Shown: piece by piece, positions 23,752 to 33,334 of the stretch | How positions within the stretch are numbered: position 1 is the first letter of the stretch | Layout: the number at the start of each line of letters is the position of its first letter | Source of the DNA: an uncultured Prevotellaceae bacterium | GTDB lineage: Bacteria > Bacteroidota > Bacteroidia > Bacteroidales > Bacteroidaceae | NCBI GenBank assembly: GCA_946406435.1 | Contig: CAMJKP010000025.1 | Location: 1-41,451, forward strand | DNA length: 41,451 nucleotides | Reading direction: 5' to 3' | The notes under the pieces: model-generated | Told to the model about the DNA's origin: nothing | Database searches by the model: none | What the model saw: only the letters and a program-made list of their open reading frames with translations | Translations under genes and position numbers: made by a program

Positions 23752-26532
23752 CTATTTCCATTTTGTCTCCTGACTCTTGTCATAGAGAAGCACGCCATTG
23801 ATTTTGTGTAGTACAGCATTTGAAGATGCTGAGATGATGTTCTTGTATGATGTAGTGCTAAGATTATCCAACTTTACACCAGAACCCCATTCTACCCAAT
23901 ATTCACGACAGCACTTGTTGCTTGCAGCTATGTTTGCCGTATAGGTTCTGCCCAACTGATCCTTGACTGTCAGACTGTTTCCGTCCTGAGTTACGTAGAT
24001 AGAATAGAAACGGTTGTTATTTGGATTCAGCTTGCCTGACTCATACTGGAAGTTAGAAACCTTGTCACCTCCGATATACACGGAATTATCCTGTATATGA
24101 TAGCGTACAAAGTTGTGTATTCTGTCAGCAATGACCTTTTTCTCTTCTTCTGAATCAGTATTATTGTAGTCTTCCCATGTCGGGAGATAGCCATTGTCAA
24201 TCATCTGCTTGATAGCAGCATCTGTAGGAACATAGATTGTATAGTTATAGTTGTCAAATATGGTCAGGTTCTTGTTCTCCGCAGGATTCAGGCAATAGTA
24301 TTTGCCGTCCTTTGTTCCAAACAGTCCCTTACCACTTTCGTCTGCAAAGATCAAATTGTAGAACAAATGGTCGCCTCCCTTGTCGGACTCTTCTTTCAAT
24401 ATTTCATATACGGACTTAGCAGAAGTCATAGGAATCTGTACCTTGCCATATTCGTAATTATCCGCATCGTTTACTCCATAGGTCGTTCCGTTGCCGTCGC
24501 TGCCCATGTCGTAGATATATTTGCTGGAAGCCTTGATCTTCTCACCAGTATGAAGTTGGAGACCGCCCTGGAAGTACATGTCATTGCCTTCCTTGAATGC
24601 CTTGATTACACTACCAGCCTTTGTCTTGTACATGGTTTTGTCAGGTGTGATATCCTCAAGAAGAATTGAATTGTCAAGATAGTCATAGAGACGATTTACT
24701 GCAATATCAGGTGTGAGACTGTAGCCAGTAAAGTCTTCTGCCTCTTTCCATGAGCCGTCTGAAGCCATGATGACAGGGAATGCAATACAGTTAATCTGCT
24801 CCTTGTAGTAAAAGAATACAAGGAGATGTTGCTGTGGTAAACCGTATGAGCAAGGGTCGATGAAGGAAAGAACCTTCGCATCAGTACCGGATATCTTTAT
24901 CCATCCTTCGCTATTGAAAGGAATAATCAGACTGAACTTTGAATCCATAGCCGTAAGGTATGGGGTGAAGTCTTTTGCAGCACCGTAACTGCTTACGTAT
25001 GTTGGGGTGTAGTTACTTGTAAGAGCATGATATATCACACTGTAGTCGCTTGTACTCTGAACAAGTGCAGGGAACATTACAGATGAATACTCAGAAGGAG
25101 CAAACACCTTATTTGTTATATATACAACTCCATTACATCCCATAATACATGAGTCAACATCTGCAATAGTTACGCCCATAGAACGCTGTGAATCATCAAG
25201 TATGGAAGCGAACTTTGAAGGAACTGATGCCACGAATGACTCCTGCATGTTTACGTTGAGAAGCTTGACGAGTGTCTCGTATGGAATGTTATCCCATGTA
25301 CCGAACTTGTCCTTCAGAACTTTACCAGAACCATTGTTAAACCATTCGGTTAGGGCTTTGTCGGTTGGGACGAGCATGCTTGCGGCATCATTCTGCATGA
25401 TTATAGTGGTATTGTCTGCCATATACTGATTCCATCCTGGGTCGAATTTAAGCAGACCACTGGCATTAAGGACATCATCCCTTCTGCCTGTTGGAGTGTA
25501 AAGTTCGTGATTTCCGCTATAGTTCAGATAGCGGAGACTATATAATGAATCAGAATTCTCATATTCACGATGCAGATTCCAAAATTCCTGCTGGGCTGCC
25601 TTGTCCATTGCAACAGGAACGCTGAACCTGTTAATCAGTTTTGCCCATAGCGTGGTATTGCTGTTTGTGTTGATAATCTCTGCCATATTAGGCGTTGACT
25701 CAATTACTCCGTCAACAACATATATGTAGCCATTCTTACAGGTCTGCTCATTGCTGATTACCTTCCTGCCATTCACCCATGAGTCTTGAACAGATTCTGA
25801 TGCATGATTGGATATTACATATAGGTCATTATCCTTGATATTGTTCTTTTCCATGAACTGAGGGAGAAAGTGAATCATAGGTGCAGAGGACTCATCCTTC
25901 ATGATGTGGATGTTTTTCCCCTGACTGCGTACACTTCCCCATGCCCTGTTCACAGGGTCATCAGAAATTGACTTGTTAATAGGGAAATCCTCAGGCTTCA
26001 TAACAGGAATATTGTCAAGACTGCTTGCTGCGGTATTACGGCGCATACACATACCGCTTTCTGGCAGTTTGTTGTCGTCATTTGATGGTACGTTAGACAT
26101 TAGTTCGATAAGGTACGCATTATTGATCATCGTACCATTGAACAATTGTTTCTTCTGATCTAGGCTCAGTTCATCGTATGATCTTACGCCAAAAATGTTG
26201 TTAGAATTGAACCATGCCTGATAGGCATCATCAGATGCGACGAATAGTGTCTTAGAACCCGTCTTTGAAAGTGTCTCCTTGTAGTCAAGGTCATCAATGA
26301 GTCGCAGTGTCGTCTTGAAAGTCTTGGTTTGTCCATCTACTTGGATACCTTCTTCAAGGCGTTCATAGATAGAGTTGCCCAACCACTCGGGCTGACCTGT
26401 TAGGATATCCTTGTCGCAAGACTGCATCATGGCAGCACTTACAACAAATCCACCAACGGTCAGCATGTGAAGTGAAAGCTTTCTAGCCCACTTACACTGC
26501 ATTCTCTTGCGTTTAGCAATTTTTCTAATCAT
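23752..26532 (-). CDS. FAS1 (fasciclin) domain surface lipoprotein A, first gene of the PUL operon
   Basis: 926 residues, with a lipoprotein signal ending SAAMMQS-C39. Several FAS1-like repeats are marked by the FAS1 entry motif: TLFVASDDAYQAWF (about 95), SMLVPTDKALTEWF (about 386) and YTIYVPTDAAIKQMID (about 745). A further degenerate unit lies around FSLIIPFNSEGW. Segments before each C-terminal strand end in YIYVVDGVIEST, VVYITNKVFAPS and LHKINGVLLYD, the usual FAS1 closing strand. Surface-exposed and probably adhesive or glycan-binding. It is encoded 131 nt upstream of susC. The N-terminus is unusually basic (MIRKIAKRKRMQCKWARK); a start at M11 is possible. There is no paralogous signal sequence shared with FAS1 B and C. 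Confidence 0.8.
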   Translation of the reverse strand: MIRKIAKRKRMQCKWARKLSLHMLTVGGFVVSAAMMQSCDKDILTGQPEWLGNSIYERLEEGIQVDGQTKTFKTTLRLIDDLDYKETLSKTGSKTLFVASDDAYQAWFNSNNIFGVRSYDELSLDQKKQLFNGTMINNAYLIELMSNVPSNDDNKLPESGMCMRRNTAASSLDNIPVMKPEDFPINKSISDDPVNRAWGSVRSQGKNIHIMKDESSAPMIHFLPQFMEKNNIKDNDLYVISNHASESVQDSWVNGRKVISNEQTCKNGYIYVVDGVIESTPNMAEIINTNSNTTLWAKLINRFSVPVAMDKAAQQEFWNLHREYENSDSLYSLRYLNYSGNHELYTPTGRRDDVLNASGLLKFDPGWNQYMADNTTIIMQNDAASMLVPTDKALTEWFNNGSGKVLKDKFGTWDNIPYETLVKLLNVNMQESFVASVPSKFASILDDSQRSMGVTIADVDSCIMGCNGVVYITNKVFAPSEYSSVMFPALVQSTSDYSVIYHALTSNYTPTYVSSYGAAKDFTPYLTAMDSKFSLIIPFNSEGWIKISGTDAKVLSFIDPCSYGLPQQHLLVFFYYKEQINCIAFPVIMASDGSWKEAEDFTGYSLTPDIAVNRLYDYLDNSILLEDITPDKTMYKTKAGSVIKAFKEGNDMYFQGGLQLHTGEKIKASSKYIYDMGSDGNGTTYGVNDADNYEYGKVQIPMTSAKSVYEILKEESDKGGDHLFYNLIFADESGKGLFGTKDGKYYCLNPAENKNLTIFDNYNYTIYVPTDAAIKQMIDNGYLPTWEDYNNTDSEEEKKVIADRIHNFVRYHIQDNSVYIGGDKVSNFQYESGKLNPNNNRFYSIYVTQDGNSLTVKDQLGRTYTANIAASNKCCREYWVEWGSGVKLDNLSTTSYKNIISASSNAVLHKINGVLLYDKSQETKWK

Positions 26533-26916
26533 ATTTAGGTTTCGTTTATAATGGTTTTAATGTTTCACTTTATATATTGTTCAGGCGTTTAGCCTTAGTT
26601 GGTTTCATTTCCTTGAGTTTGGGTTTTATGTTTTCGCAATACGCTTTACACTTACCCCCAAATGTTCTTTCCTCTCTTCTTACACCGTCTTCTTTTTTTT
26701 TCAGGTTCTTAGGTTTTAGGTTTTCTGGTCGGAATGTTTTGAAATTAATAGATTAAGATATTAAAAAAATAATTTTCAATTGTTTTCGACCTTATAACCC
26801 TCTAACCTTACAACCTATGAAGTTGAGTTTTCGAAACTTCATTTTTTTTCACTCAAATACTGGGGTGGGTATATTTCAACCCACTCCAGTATTGTTATGT
26901 TAATTATGTACGTTCA
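26533..26916. other. 384-bp gene-free leader region of the PUL operon
   Basis: No ORF is worth calling. It contains the terminator of the upstream 1149-residue gene (26856-26893). It also has a second small stem ATGAAGTT...AACTTCAT (26817-26842) followed on the plus strand by a T-run, a degenerate 8-bp run (CTTATAAC, CCTCTAAC, CTTACAAC, CTATGAAG, 26791-26822), and short heptamers (AGGTTCT, TAGGTTT, TAGGTTT, 26703-26723). I find no TAnnTTTG box on the minus strand, so the operon promoter may be of another type, for example ECF-dependent. No regulator gene is visible in the window. Confidence 0.5.
26856..26893 (-). terminator. Strong stem-loop terminator after the 1149-residue secreted protein
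   Basis: A 15-bp stem (AATACTGGGGTGGGT paired with ACCCACTCCAGTATT, one wobble pair) with an 8-nt loop begins about 20 nt after the stop codon at 26917. There is no long T-run after it on the minus strand, so it may act as a terminator or as 3' end protection. Confidence 0.7.
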
Positions 26917-29900
26917 TTACTTCTTCATAATCTTCTTTACACCATTCTTTGTGCGGATGATGTTGAGACCGTTCTGAAGTGTGGCAACCTTGACACCGTT
27001 GATTGTATAGATGTCGATTGTCTCAGATGTGGCAATGATATTCTCTATGCCAGTTTCTGCAGAAGTTTGCTTGCTGCTGTTCTTACCATAGTAGAAGAGC
27101 TGGAATCCATCAGCCTTGAACCAAGACTCAGAAGCAACCTTGATAGAAATCTTATCATTGTCGTTCGCAAGCTTGAAGACTACGCTTACTTCCTCACCTG
27201 TGCCCTTGTCGTTTGTTGTAACCTCTGTTACATTGTTGTTTACGATAACCTTCTGTATGTTGTTTGCATCAGAAGCAACGAGACACTTGAGTTCGTATGT
27301 ACCAGCAGGAAGATTGATGTTCTCGACATCCTGTGCAACGAAGAAACCACCTTCAACAGCAGAACCGTTCCATGTGTTGAATACGTATGAACCGTCTGCA
27401 TTGCTAATCGTATAGGTTCCGTTGCTGTTTTCCTTAGAACCTGTATCTGATGTGCCACTAGCTGTTGTCCAACCTGTGAGGTCACCAGTTTCGAAGCTTG
27501 GGTTAGTGATCACATTTGTGATTTCTACAAACCTTTCATCGGTAGCTTCATCAATTGTTGCAGGAACAGCAAGCATCTTTGCGAGCTTTGTCATGTCTGC
27601 GATAGCCTGTTGAGCCTGAGCATCTGTGTAGGTCTTGCCGTCGATTGCTAAAGAAACCTCTGTGCTGAGTGTAGAAGCCTCAGAGATTACAGACTGACGA
27701 GCATCCTCAGAATTGCTGAGAGTCTCAATGAATGTCTCTGCCTGAGCTACGAGATTCTTGAAGAGCTTCTCTGACTCTGCTGCCTTGTCCTGAATTGCGA
27801 GGAGGGCTGCGAGAGCCTCGAACATAACCTTACCGTCGGTCTGAGCAAGAGCTGTATTACCAGCCTCGATAGCCTTCTTTGCCTCACCAGCGATGTCAGA
27901 ACCCATAAGAGCCTCTGTATTGATGCTTGTTACTGCCTTTTCAAGCTCTGGCTTGATAACATCTGCATCATATCCCATGTAGATGAGCTTGAAGCGTGTG
28001 AAGATACACCATGAAGTACCCTCCTGAGTATTACCCTTAACACCGATACGGAGAGGATCACCCTTCTTTGCAACAAGACCTACAGCACTCTGGACGTACT
28101 GATTGTCATCAAATGCACGACCTGCATTACTCATGTCGTTAGGATACCAGTACTGCTTGTTTGGATCAATGTAAGGTGCTGGATTTGCATCTTTTTTGTA
28201 GTATGTATCATCTTCGCTATACTTTCTCTGGAACTTATAGATGTTGTCAAGAGAAGTCTTGGCATCGTTCAGGTAGATGTAAGCTGGAGAGTTTGTGATG
28301 AACTCATTCTTGTCAGTTCTCTCAGTACCATCCTCGTTGAAGTAGTACAACCAACCTGTATCATCGCCATTGTTGTAGCGATAGAAGCCCTGAACCTGAA
28401 TCTGATACACACCTACAGGAGCATTTGATATGTCCTGATGAATGTCGAAGTTCTTAGAGTTCCATGCCTCTGCACACTTTGTATCTTTATTGGCAACAAC
28501 GTTACCTGTCTCACCGCTGTGCTCCCAACCTTCCCAGCCTTGAGAGAAGTCGGTGTTCTTCAGCATATTGGTTACGTCAGTACCAGCTGGGGTCTCAGAC
28601 TTGGCATTATCGTAAAGAGCCTGAAGAGTTTCTGTTTCTTTCTTAACATCTTCTGTAGAAAGTTCTAGCTCCTTGATGAAATTGTCATAGTCGAAGTTTA
28701 TATAGTCAGCCAAATCAGATGCAATACTCATATAGGTTCCATCGTTAAGCATCTTGACAGCCTGATCTGCTAGAGACTTGTATGCTGCCCATGCTGCAAT
28801 GTTCTCCTCAGCTGCTTTCTTTGTTGCATCGATAGCCTCAACTGCTGCCTTGTAAGACTGATAGTCGGTAGCTTTTGCCTTGCTAACTGCATCGTTGAAT
28901 GATTCAATAATGCTCTTTGTCACATTTCCCTCTGGTAGGGTGGCATTGGCTGTGTAGTCCTTCATCAAGGCCTCCCAAGCATCAGCACCATTTCCATAAT
29001 AGGTAAGACCAAAGTTGTCAACGATTGTCCAGTCATTGTTCTCCTTTGTTGACTTCTTGACACCAATCTTTGCTGTGCCTTCAGATACAGGGAACATTAC
29101 TGAATTGGTTTTGTAAAGCTCTTTGCCTTCAGCAACTTCCTTTGTTGTACCATTGAGGTTTGTGAAGTCAAGCATTGTGTTTGGGATATAGTAAATGGTT
29201 TCACCATCCTTATATTCCGTAGCACCAATTGCTTCACCATTCTTGTCAAGATGCTGCTCACCTGGCTTGATTGGATCAAAGAGGTGCATGATGCTTGCTG
29301 TTGCGATGTCCTCGCCGTTAGCTGTAACGTTGGCACCATAGATCTTGGCATAGTATTTTGCCTTATCCTTTGTCGCTGTGAAATCATTGGCAATTTCACC
29401 TGCACGATAGAAACCGTCAGCATTTACCTTATAAACACCAACAGGAAGATCCTTGATTGCCTGATAGGTGTCGTAGTTCTTGTTAAAGTGCTCGGCAGCG
29501 GTACTTGCTGTACCTCCTGCACCGAATTTTTCTCCTTCCCAACCTGCAAAGTCGCCCTGCTTGTCGAATGAACGATTCTTTATAAGAGTAGAAACGTCTT
29601 TCGGATTAGCAAGTGTTGCGCTTGCCATATCAGCATCAGCAGCAGCCTTCAACTTTGCAGGAATAGCATCGATAGCAGCCTGAAGTTCCTCAATCGTGCT
29701 TGCCGTATTGTTAAATACTGTCTCCTCTGCAGCCAAGTCGATTGAAGGATAAAGCTTCTTCGCTTCTTCGATGTCTGCTTTGAGCTTCATAGCGGCAACA
29801 TACACATTATTGATGGGTTCCCATTCTTTGTATGCATCTATGCTAACACCTGTCCACTCATAATCTGCTTCAATTGCAGGCTCTTTTGATGTGAACCATG

Positions 29901-30366
29901 ATGTCAGATAGAGTCGTGTGTCAACAAAATCTTTTGCAATGCCGAGGTATTCATCGGCAAATGCCTTATTACCAATCTTGTACTTGCCATTTCCAAGATC
30001 TGTAAGAGTCCAGGTGTTGCAGTTAGCACCATTGTTGTTGTCAACCCAGATACCAGCGTTTGAGTCAACAAACGTTTTACGCCACTCTTTGAATTTGGCA
30101 ACTGAATCTACTAGAGCATAAGTACCATCGGTCTGTTCTTGGATTTTCCAAGGCATACCCTTGTCTCTACTTGCAGAGCCACGTGTTTCATAGTCGTTAG
30201 CACCGAGCATGAACGACCCTGTAGATACATTGTACAGATATTGGGCTGTAACGCCATCCTTAACGATATCTTGCGTCGTCGGAACCGGTCTTACCCAACC
30301 ATCAGCAAAAACAGATGAAGTCATCATCATTGATGTACCTAAAATGAGTAATGTTTTTAGCTTCAT
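26917..30366 (-). CDS. Large secreted multi-module protein of unknown function, carbohydrate-binding-like
   Basis: 1149 residues. Signal peptide MKLKTLLILGTSMMMTSSVFA. Residues about 35-175 look like a ricin-like or trefoil module (QYLYNVSTGSFMLGANDYE, WTLTDLGNGKYKIGNK). Three related jelly-roll-like modules follow, each opening with an asparagine/phenylalanine motif and continuing DLPVGVYKVNADGFYR-like: near residue 264 (NRSFDKQGDFAGWEG), near 600 (NTDFSQGWEGW) and near 970 (NPSFETGDLTGWT). Alanine-rich helical segments separate them (AIDAIPAKLKAAADAD; AIEAGNTALAQTDGKVM). It ends in a secretion-tail-like stretch (IDIYTINGVKVATLQNG). I see no catalytic motif. The modules resemble the N-terminal module of the metalloprotease at 3992. 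It could be a secreted glycan-binding or scaffold protein; it has its own promoter and terminator. Confidence 0.7.
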   Translation of the reverse strand: MKLKTLLILGTSMMMTSSVFADGWVRPVPTTQDIVKDGVTAQYLYNVSTGSFMLGANDYETRGSASRDKGMPWKIQEQTDGTYALVDSVAKFKEWRKTFVDSNAGIWVDNNNGANCNTWTLTDLGNGKYKIGNKAFADEYLGIAKDFVDTRLYLTSWFTSKEPAIEADYEWTGVSIDAYKEWEPINNVYVAAMKLKADIEEAKKLYPSIDLAAEETVFNNTASTIEELQAAIDAIPAKLKAAADADMASATLANPKDVSTLIKNRSFDKQGDFAGWEGEKFGAGGTASTAAEHFNKNYDTYQAIKDLPVGVYKVNADGFYRAGEIANDFTATKDKAKYYAKIYGANVTANGEDIATASIMHLFDPIKPGEQHLDKNGEAIGATEYKDGETIYYIPNTMLDFTNLNGTTKEVAEGKELYKTNSVMFPVSEGTAKIGVKKSTKENNDWTIVDNFGLTYYGNGADAWEALMKDYTANATLPEGNVTKSIIESFNDAVSKAKATDYQSYKAAVEAIDATKKAAEENIAAWAAYKSLADQAVKMLNDGTYMSIASDLADYINFDYDNFIKELELSTEDVKKETETLQALYDNAKSETPAGTDVTNMLKNTDFSQGWEGWEHSGETGNVVANKDTKCAEAWNSKNFDIHQDISNAPVGVYQIQVQGFYRYNNGDDTGWLYYFNEDGTERTDKNEFITNSPAYIYLNDAKTSLDNIYKFQRKYSEDDTYYKKDANPAPYIDPNKQYWYPNDMSNAGRAFDDNQYVQSAVGLVAKKGDPLRIGVKGNTQEGTSWCIFTRFKLIYMGYDADVIKPELEKAVTSINTEALMGSDIAGEAKKAIEAGNTALAQTDGKVMFEALAALLAIQDKAAESEKLFKNLVAQAETFIETLSNSEDARQSVISEASTLSTEVSLAIDGKTYTDAQAQQAIADMTKLAKMLAVPATIDEATDERFVEITNVITNPSFETGDLTGWTTASGTSDTGSKENSNGTYTISNADGSYVFNTWNGSAVEGGFFVAQDVENINLPAGTYELKCLVASDANNIQKVIVNNNVTEVTTNDKGTGEEVSVVFKLANDNDKISIKVASESWFKADGFQLFYYGKNSSKQTSAETGIENIIATSETIDIYTINGVKVATLQNGLNIIRTKNGVKKIMKK

Positions 30367-30477
30367 AATGATTTGTTTTTAAGTTAGTGAAAGAAATTAT
30401 TTAGGTATATTACCTTTTATTGTAGTTAGTTTAGTGTCTTTGTTTAAGACATTTTAGGTTGGCATCTATTTTGCTTG

Positions 30478-30485
30478 CAAAGATA
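30478..30485 (-). promoter_or_regulatory. Bacteroidota-type -7 box for the 1149-residue secreted protein
   Basis: On the minus strand the sequence TATCTTTG matches the TAnnTTTG -7 element, about 112 nt upstream of the start codon at 30366. No clear TTTG -33 element is seen at the expected spacing. A leader of about 100 nt is implied. Confidence 0.55.
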
Positions 30486-30639
30486 ACAATCTTTAGTTAA
30501 AAAATGGAAATAATTGTGTAAATAAATGTTAAAACTTCTGTTTTTAACTATAAAAGACTATTATTATTGTGTTTATAAGTGTAAAACGGACAATATAACC
30601 GAAAAAACGGTCATTAGGGTAGGGGATATTTATTGCAAA

Positions 30640-32601
30640 TTATTTCGCTCCTGGGGCAGCATCGTTTCCTGCTCCTCCGTCCTGTTTCTTCGCTGTTGAT
30701 TTCTTGAAGATATCAGTCTTGATAGCATCCTTTGGCAGACGGTCACGTCGCAACTGATCGATAATCGGTTTGGTGAGACCTTCTACCTTTGCCTGTGTAG
30801 GACCTGTGATATCAAGCACCACAATCTCATTCTTTCCCTTCTTTAACCAACATCCCGGCAGATAGAGCGTCTGCTGTGGACCTACCTCCCAGAAGCGGCC
30901 TATACAATGCCCGTTTACCCATACGAGGCCCTTGCCCCAAGTCCTCATATCAAGATAGGTGTCACCTGTCTTTGTGAGGTTGAAGGTTGCTTTGTAATAA
31001 GCTGGCTGTTCGCATTTTACGAATGGGATATAGCTAAGGTTTTCGTAATCAAGCTCATAAGGATAGAGGTACACCTTCCAGTCCTTGAGGTTGTATGTAA
31101 GGTCATTCTTGCCGTCTGTCGTGAACACCTCAACCTTATCAGTTATTCCCTTTGGATCGTGAATGAGCTTTGAGTAGTTGATACGTCCCATGACCTCGAT
31201 GAAGATCTCGAGTTGAGCACCAGCCTTGACATTTTCCTTAAGTTGAAGTGTTGTCTCATAGCCATTGCCACGATAGAGTTGTCCGACAGGATTTCCGTCT
31301 ATAGTCACAATGGCATAATCGCACATATCGCTAATACGGAGATATGCCCCAGCCTTGATGTCGGGTAGGGTAGTAGTATATAGGATATTGCTATAGCCTT
31401 GGTTGTATTGTTCAACAGGAAGGGCATCATGTGACTGTATTGGCTGTGGCATGTTACCTGCACGGAAAAGAGGGGCCATTTCCTCAAACTTAATTTCCGG
31501 GATGGAAATTATAGGTAATGGCTTTGGAACGGCAGGTAATCTCACGTCTGAGTGCTTCTGAAGGAGTTCGCGAAGCTGATAGTATTTTTCCGTAGCGGTT
31601 CCCTGTTCGTCTATTGGGGCATCATAGTCATAGCTTGTACAGTCAGGTGCGAAACCTGTATTATTTGCTCCTGCCCACCAGCCGAATGATGTTCCTCCAT
31701 GAGTCATATACAGAGAGAAGGAGATACCGTTGTCGAGCATTGTTGATATGCCATTCACCATATCGGTAGCAGGACGTGTCTCGTGGGCACGTCCCCAGCC
31801 GTCAAACCAACCGCTCCAGTACTCAGAGCACATACGTGGGGAATTAGGACGGAGTTCGCCGAGTTTCTTGAACTGATCAAGCACGTTGGCACCTGTTCCG
31901 AAATTCATCGTCCAAACGAGGTCGTCAAGGGCATTATCTGTAAAGTTGCTTGACCAGTCGCATTGGAATAAGGTTGTCTTATCCCAGCCTGCTGCTCGAA
32001 GGGCATCACGCATGGCGCTAACGTATGGTTTGTCCTTCGCGTATGAGCCGTATTCGTTCTCTACCTGCACCATAATTATATTACCGCCATTCTCAAGGCG
32101 ATAAGGAGCCAGTACCTCTGCCACCTTATTCTCGAAGGCAATGGCAGGTTTCATGAATTTCTCATCCAGAGTCCTTAGCTTTATACTACGATCCTTCAAC
32201 AGCCACCAAGGTAGACCCCCCATTTCCCATTCTGCACAAACGTATGGGCCTGGGCGTACTATTACCCACATTCCGTTTTTCTTGCATAGTTCCATAAAGG
32301 CTGCAAGGTCGTGGTTCCCTGAGAAATCCCACACTCCTGGCTGTGGCTCATGGTAGTTCCAGAATACGTATGCACAGATGGCATTCATACCAAGTGCCTT
32401 ACACATCTTAATACGATGATCCCAATATTCACGTGGAATACGGGCATAGTGAAGTTCGGCAGCCTTTACAATAAAAGGCTTTCCGTCCAATAGGAATGTG
32501 CCGTCACCTTGTGTGAAGGTATGGATCGTCTGTGATTTTGGTTTTGCGCTTACTGAGAGTGCAAAGGCGATAATTGTCAAAAAGGATAATAGTTTCTTCA
32601 T
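30640..32601 (-). CDS. Beta-galactosidase, glycoside hydrolase family GH35
   Basis: 653 residues with signal peptide MKKLLSFLTIIAFALSVSA, so periplasmic or exported. Family GH35 hallmarks: LLDGKPFIVKAAELHYARIPREYW, FWNYHEPQPGVWDF, VRPGPYVCAEWEMGGLPWWL, acid/base E183 in VQVENEYGSYA, nucleophile E260 in CSEYWSGWFDGWG, and TSYDYDAPIDEQG. C-terminal beta-sandwich domains contain YLDMRTWGKGLVWVNGHCIGRFW and GPQQTLYLPGCWL, typical of GH35 galactose-binding-like folds. It removes terminal beta-linked galactose, fitting pectic galactan or arabinogalactan side chains. It lies downstream of a PAP2 gene; the 75-nt gap is almost wholly a 14-bp tandem repeat that ends 5 nt from the start codon. Confidence 0.95.
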   Translation of the reverse strand: MKKLLSFLTIIAFALSVSAKPKSQTIHTFTQGDGTFLLDGKPFIVKAAELHYARIPREYWDHRIKMCKALGMNAICAYVFWNYHEPQPGVWDFSGNHDLAAFMELCKKNGMWVIVRPGPYVCAEWEMGGLPWWLLKDRSIKLRTLDEKFMKPAIAFENKVAEVLAPYRLENGGNIIMVQVENEYGSYAKDKPYVSAMRDALRAAGWDKTTLFQCDWSSNFTDNALDDLVWTMNFGTGANVLDQFKKLGELRPNSPRMCSEYWSGWFDGWGRAHETRPATDMVNGISTMLDNGISFSLYMTHGGTSFGWWAGANNTGFAPDCTSYDYDAPIDEQGTATEKYYQLRELLQKHSDVRLPAVPKPLPIISIPEIKFEEMAPLFRAGNMPQPIQSHDALPVEQYNQGYSNILYTTTLPDIKAGAYLRISDMCDYAIVTIDGNPVGQLYRGNGYETTLQLKENVKAGAQLEIFIEVMGRINYSKLIHDPKGITDKVEVFTTDGKNDLTYNLKDWKVYLYPYELDYENLSYIPFVKCEQPAYYKATFNLTKTGDTYLDMRTWGKGLVWVNGHCIGRFWEVGPQQTLYLPGCWLKKGKNEIVVLDITGPTQAKVEGLTKPIIDQLRRDRLPKDAIKTDIFKKSTAKKQDGGAGNDAAPGAK

Positions 32602-32606
32602 TATTG

Positions 32607-32676
32607 TTTAGTGGTTAGAGTTTAGTGGTTAGAGTTTAGTGGTTAGAGTTTAGTGGTTAGAGTTTAGAGTTTGGGG
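32607..32676. repeat. 14-bp tandem repeat (ten heptamers) abutting the GH35 start codon
   Basis: TTTAGTGGTTAGAG is repeated four times perfectly (32607-32662), followed by TTTAGAG and TTTGGGG. This makes ten 7-mers in strict phase between the PAP2 stop (32677) and the GH35 ATG (32601). The ribosome-binding region of GH35 therefore consists of repeat. Confidence 0.95.
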
Positions 32677-33327
32677 TTAGAAAATAGCCACAACGGCGAA
32701 AACCGAAAGTGTGGCAAGTACTGTCATGGCAGGAATCCATTCCGTTATGGATGGGCATTCCCTTACCTCTGGAACGAATCTCTTTGGCAGATATTTCTGA
32801 TATAGCCAGATTATGATGCCAACGACGATTGTTGAGTATAATATACCTCCGAGAAGGTCGCCCGGATAGTGTACGCCGAGGTATGAGCGTGAATAGCATA
32901 CTATCAAAGATAGCAAGAACATGGAGTATAGCACTCGTTTTGACTTCATGAAATAAGACACGAGCAGAGATAATCCCCAGTAGTTGGCTGCATGAGCCGA
33001 AGGGAAGCCGTAGGAGCCTCCACGATAGTCGTTCACGATGTGAACGTATTGTGATAGCGGATTCTCAAGATTTGCCGGACGCAGACGATGAAACCAAGGT
33101 CGGATAACCTGTGAGTTCACCATATCAGTCATCAGCATCATCACTCCTACTAATAACAGAAGGTGTAAAGCACCTTGCCACCCTCTTTTCTTGTATATAA
33201 CAAAGAGGGTAATCAGATAAAACGGAATCCACACCAGTTTACCGCTTATGAGCCACATGAGTTGGTCAAGGTACTCTGTGTGGAATCCGTTTATCAATAG
33301 TAGGAATTGAGAATCAATTTCAACCAT
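32677..33327 (-). CDS. PAP2-family membrane phosphatase
   Basis: 216 residues, with about five or six hydrophobic helices. All three PAP2 signature blocks are present: R76-x6-R83-P84 (IRPWFHRLRP), P109-S-A-H112 (YGFPSAHAANYWG) and R147 ... H153 (CYSRSYLGVHYPGDLLGG). Such enzymes dephosphorylate undecaprenyl diphosphate, lipid A or phospholipid phosphates; which one applies here is open. R76 replaces the more usual lysine in block one, a change also known in the family. It lies between the antiporter and GH35 genes, separated from each by repeat-filled gaps of about 75-86 nt, and is probably co-transcribed with them. Confidence 0.9.
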   Translation of the reverse strand: MVEIDSQFLLLINGFHTEYLDQLMWLISGKLVWIPFYLITLFVIYKKRGWQGALHLLLLVGVMMLMTDMVNSQVIRPWFHRLRPANLENPLSQYVHIVNDYRGGSYGFPSAHAANYWGLSLLVSYFMKSKRVLYSMFLLSLIVCYSRSYLGVHYPGDLLGGILYSTIVVGIIIWLYQKYLPKRFVPEVRECPSITEWIPAMTVLATLSVFAVVAIF

Positions 33328-33334
33328 CTTACTA

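Noticed and set aside
26817..26849. Plus-strand terminator (ATGAAGTT/AACTTCAT stem followed by T-run)
   Set aside because: It has the right form, but no plus-strand gene ends here; more likely a by-product of AT-rich repeats in the operon leader.
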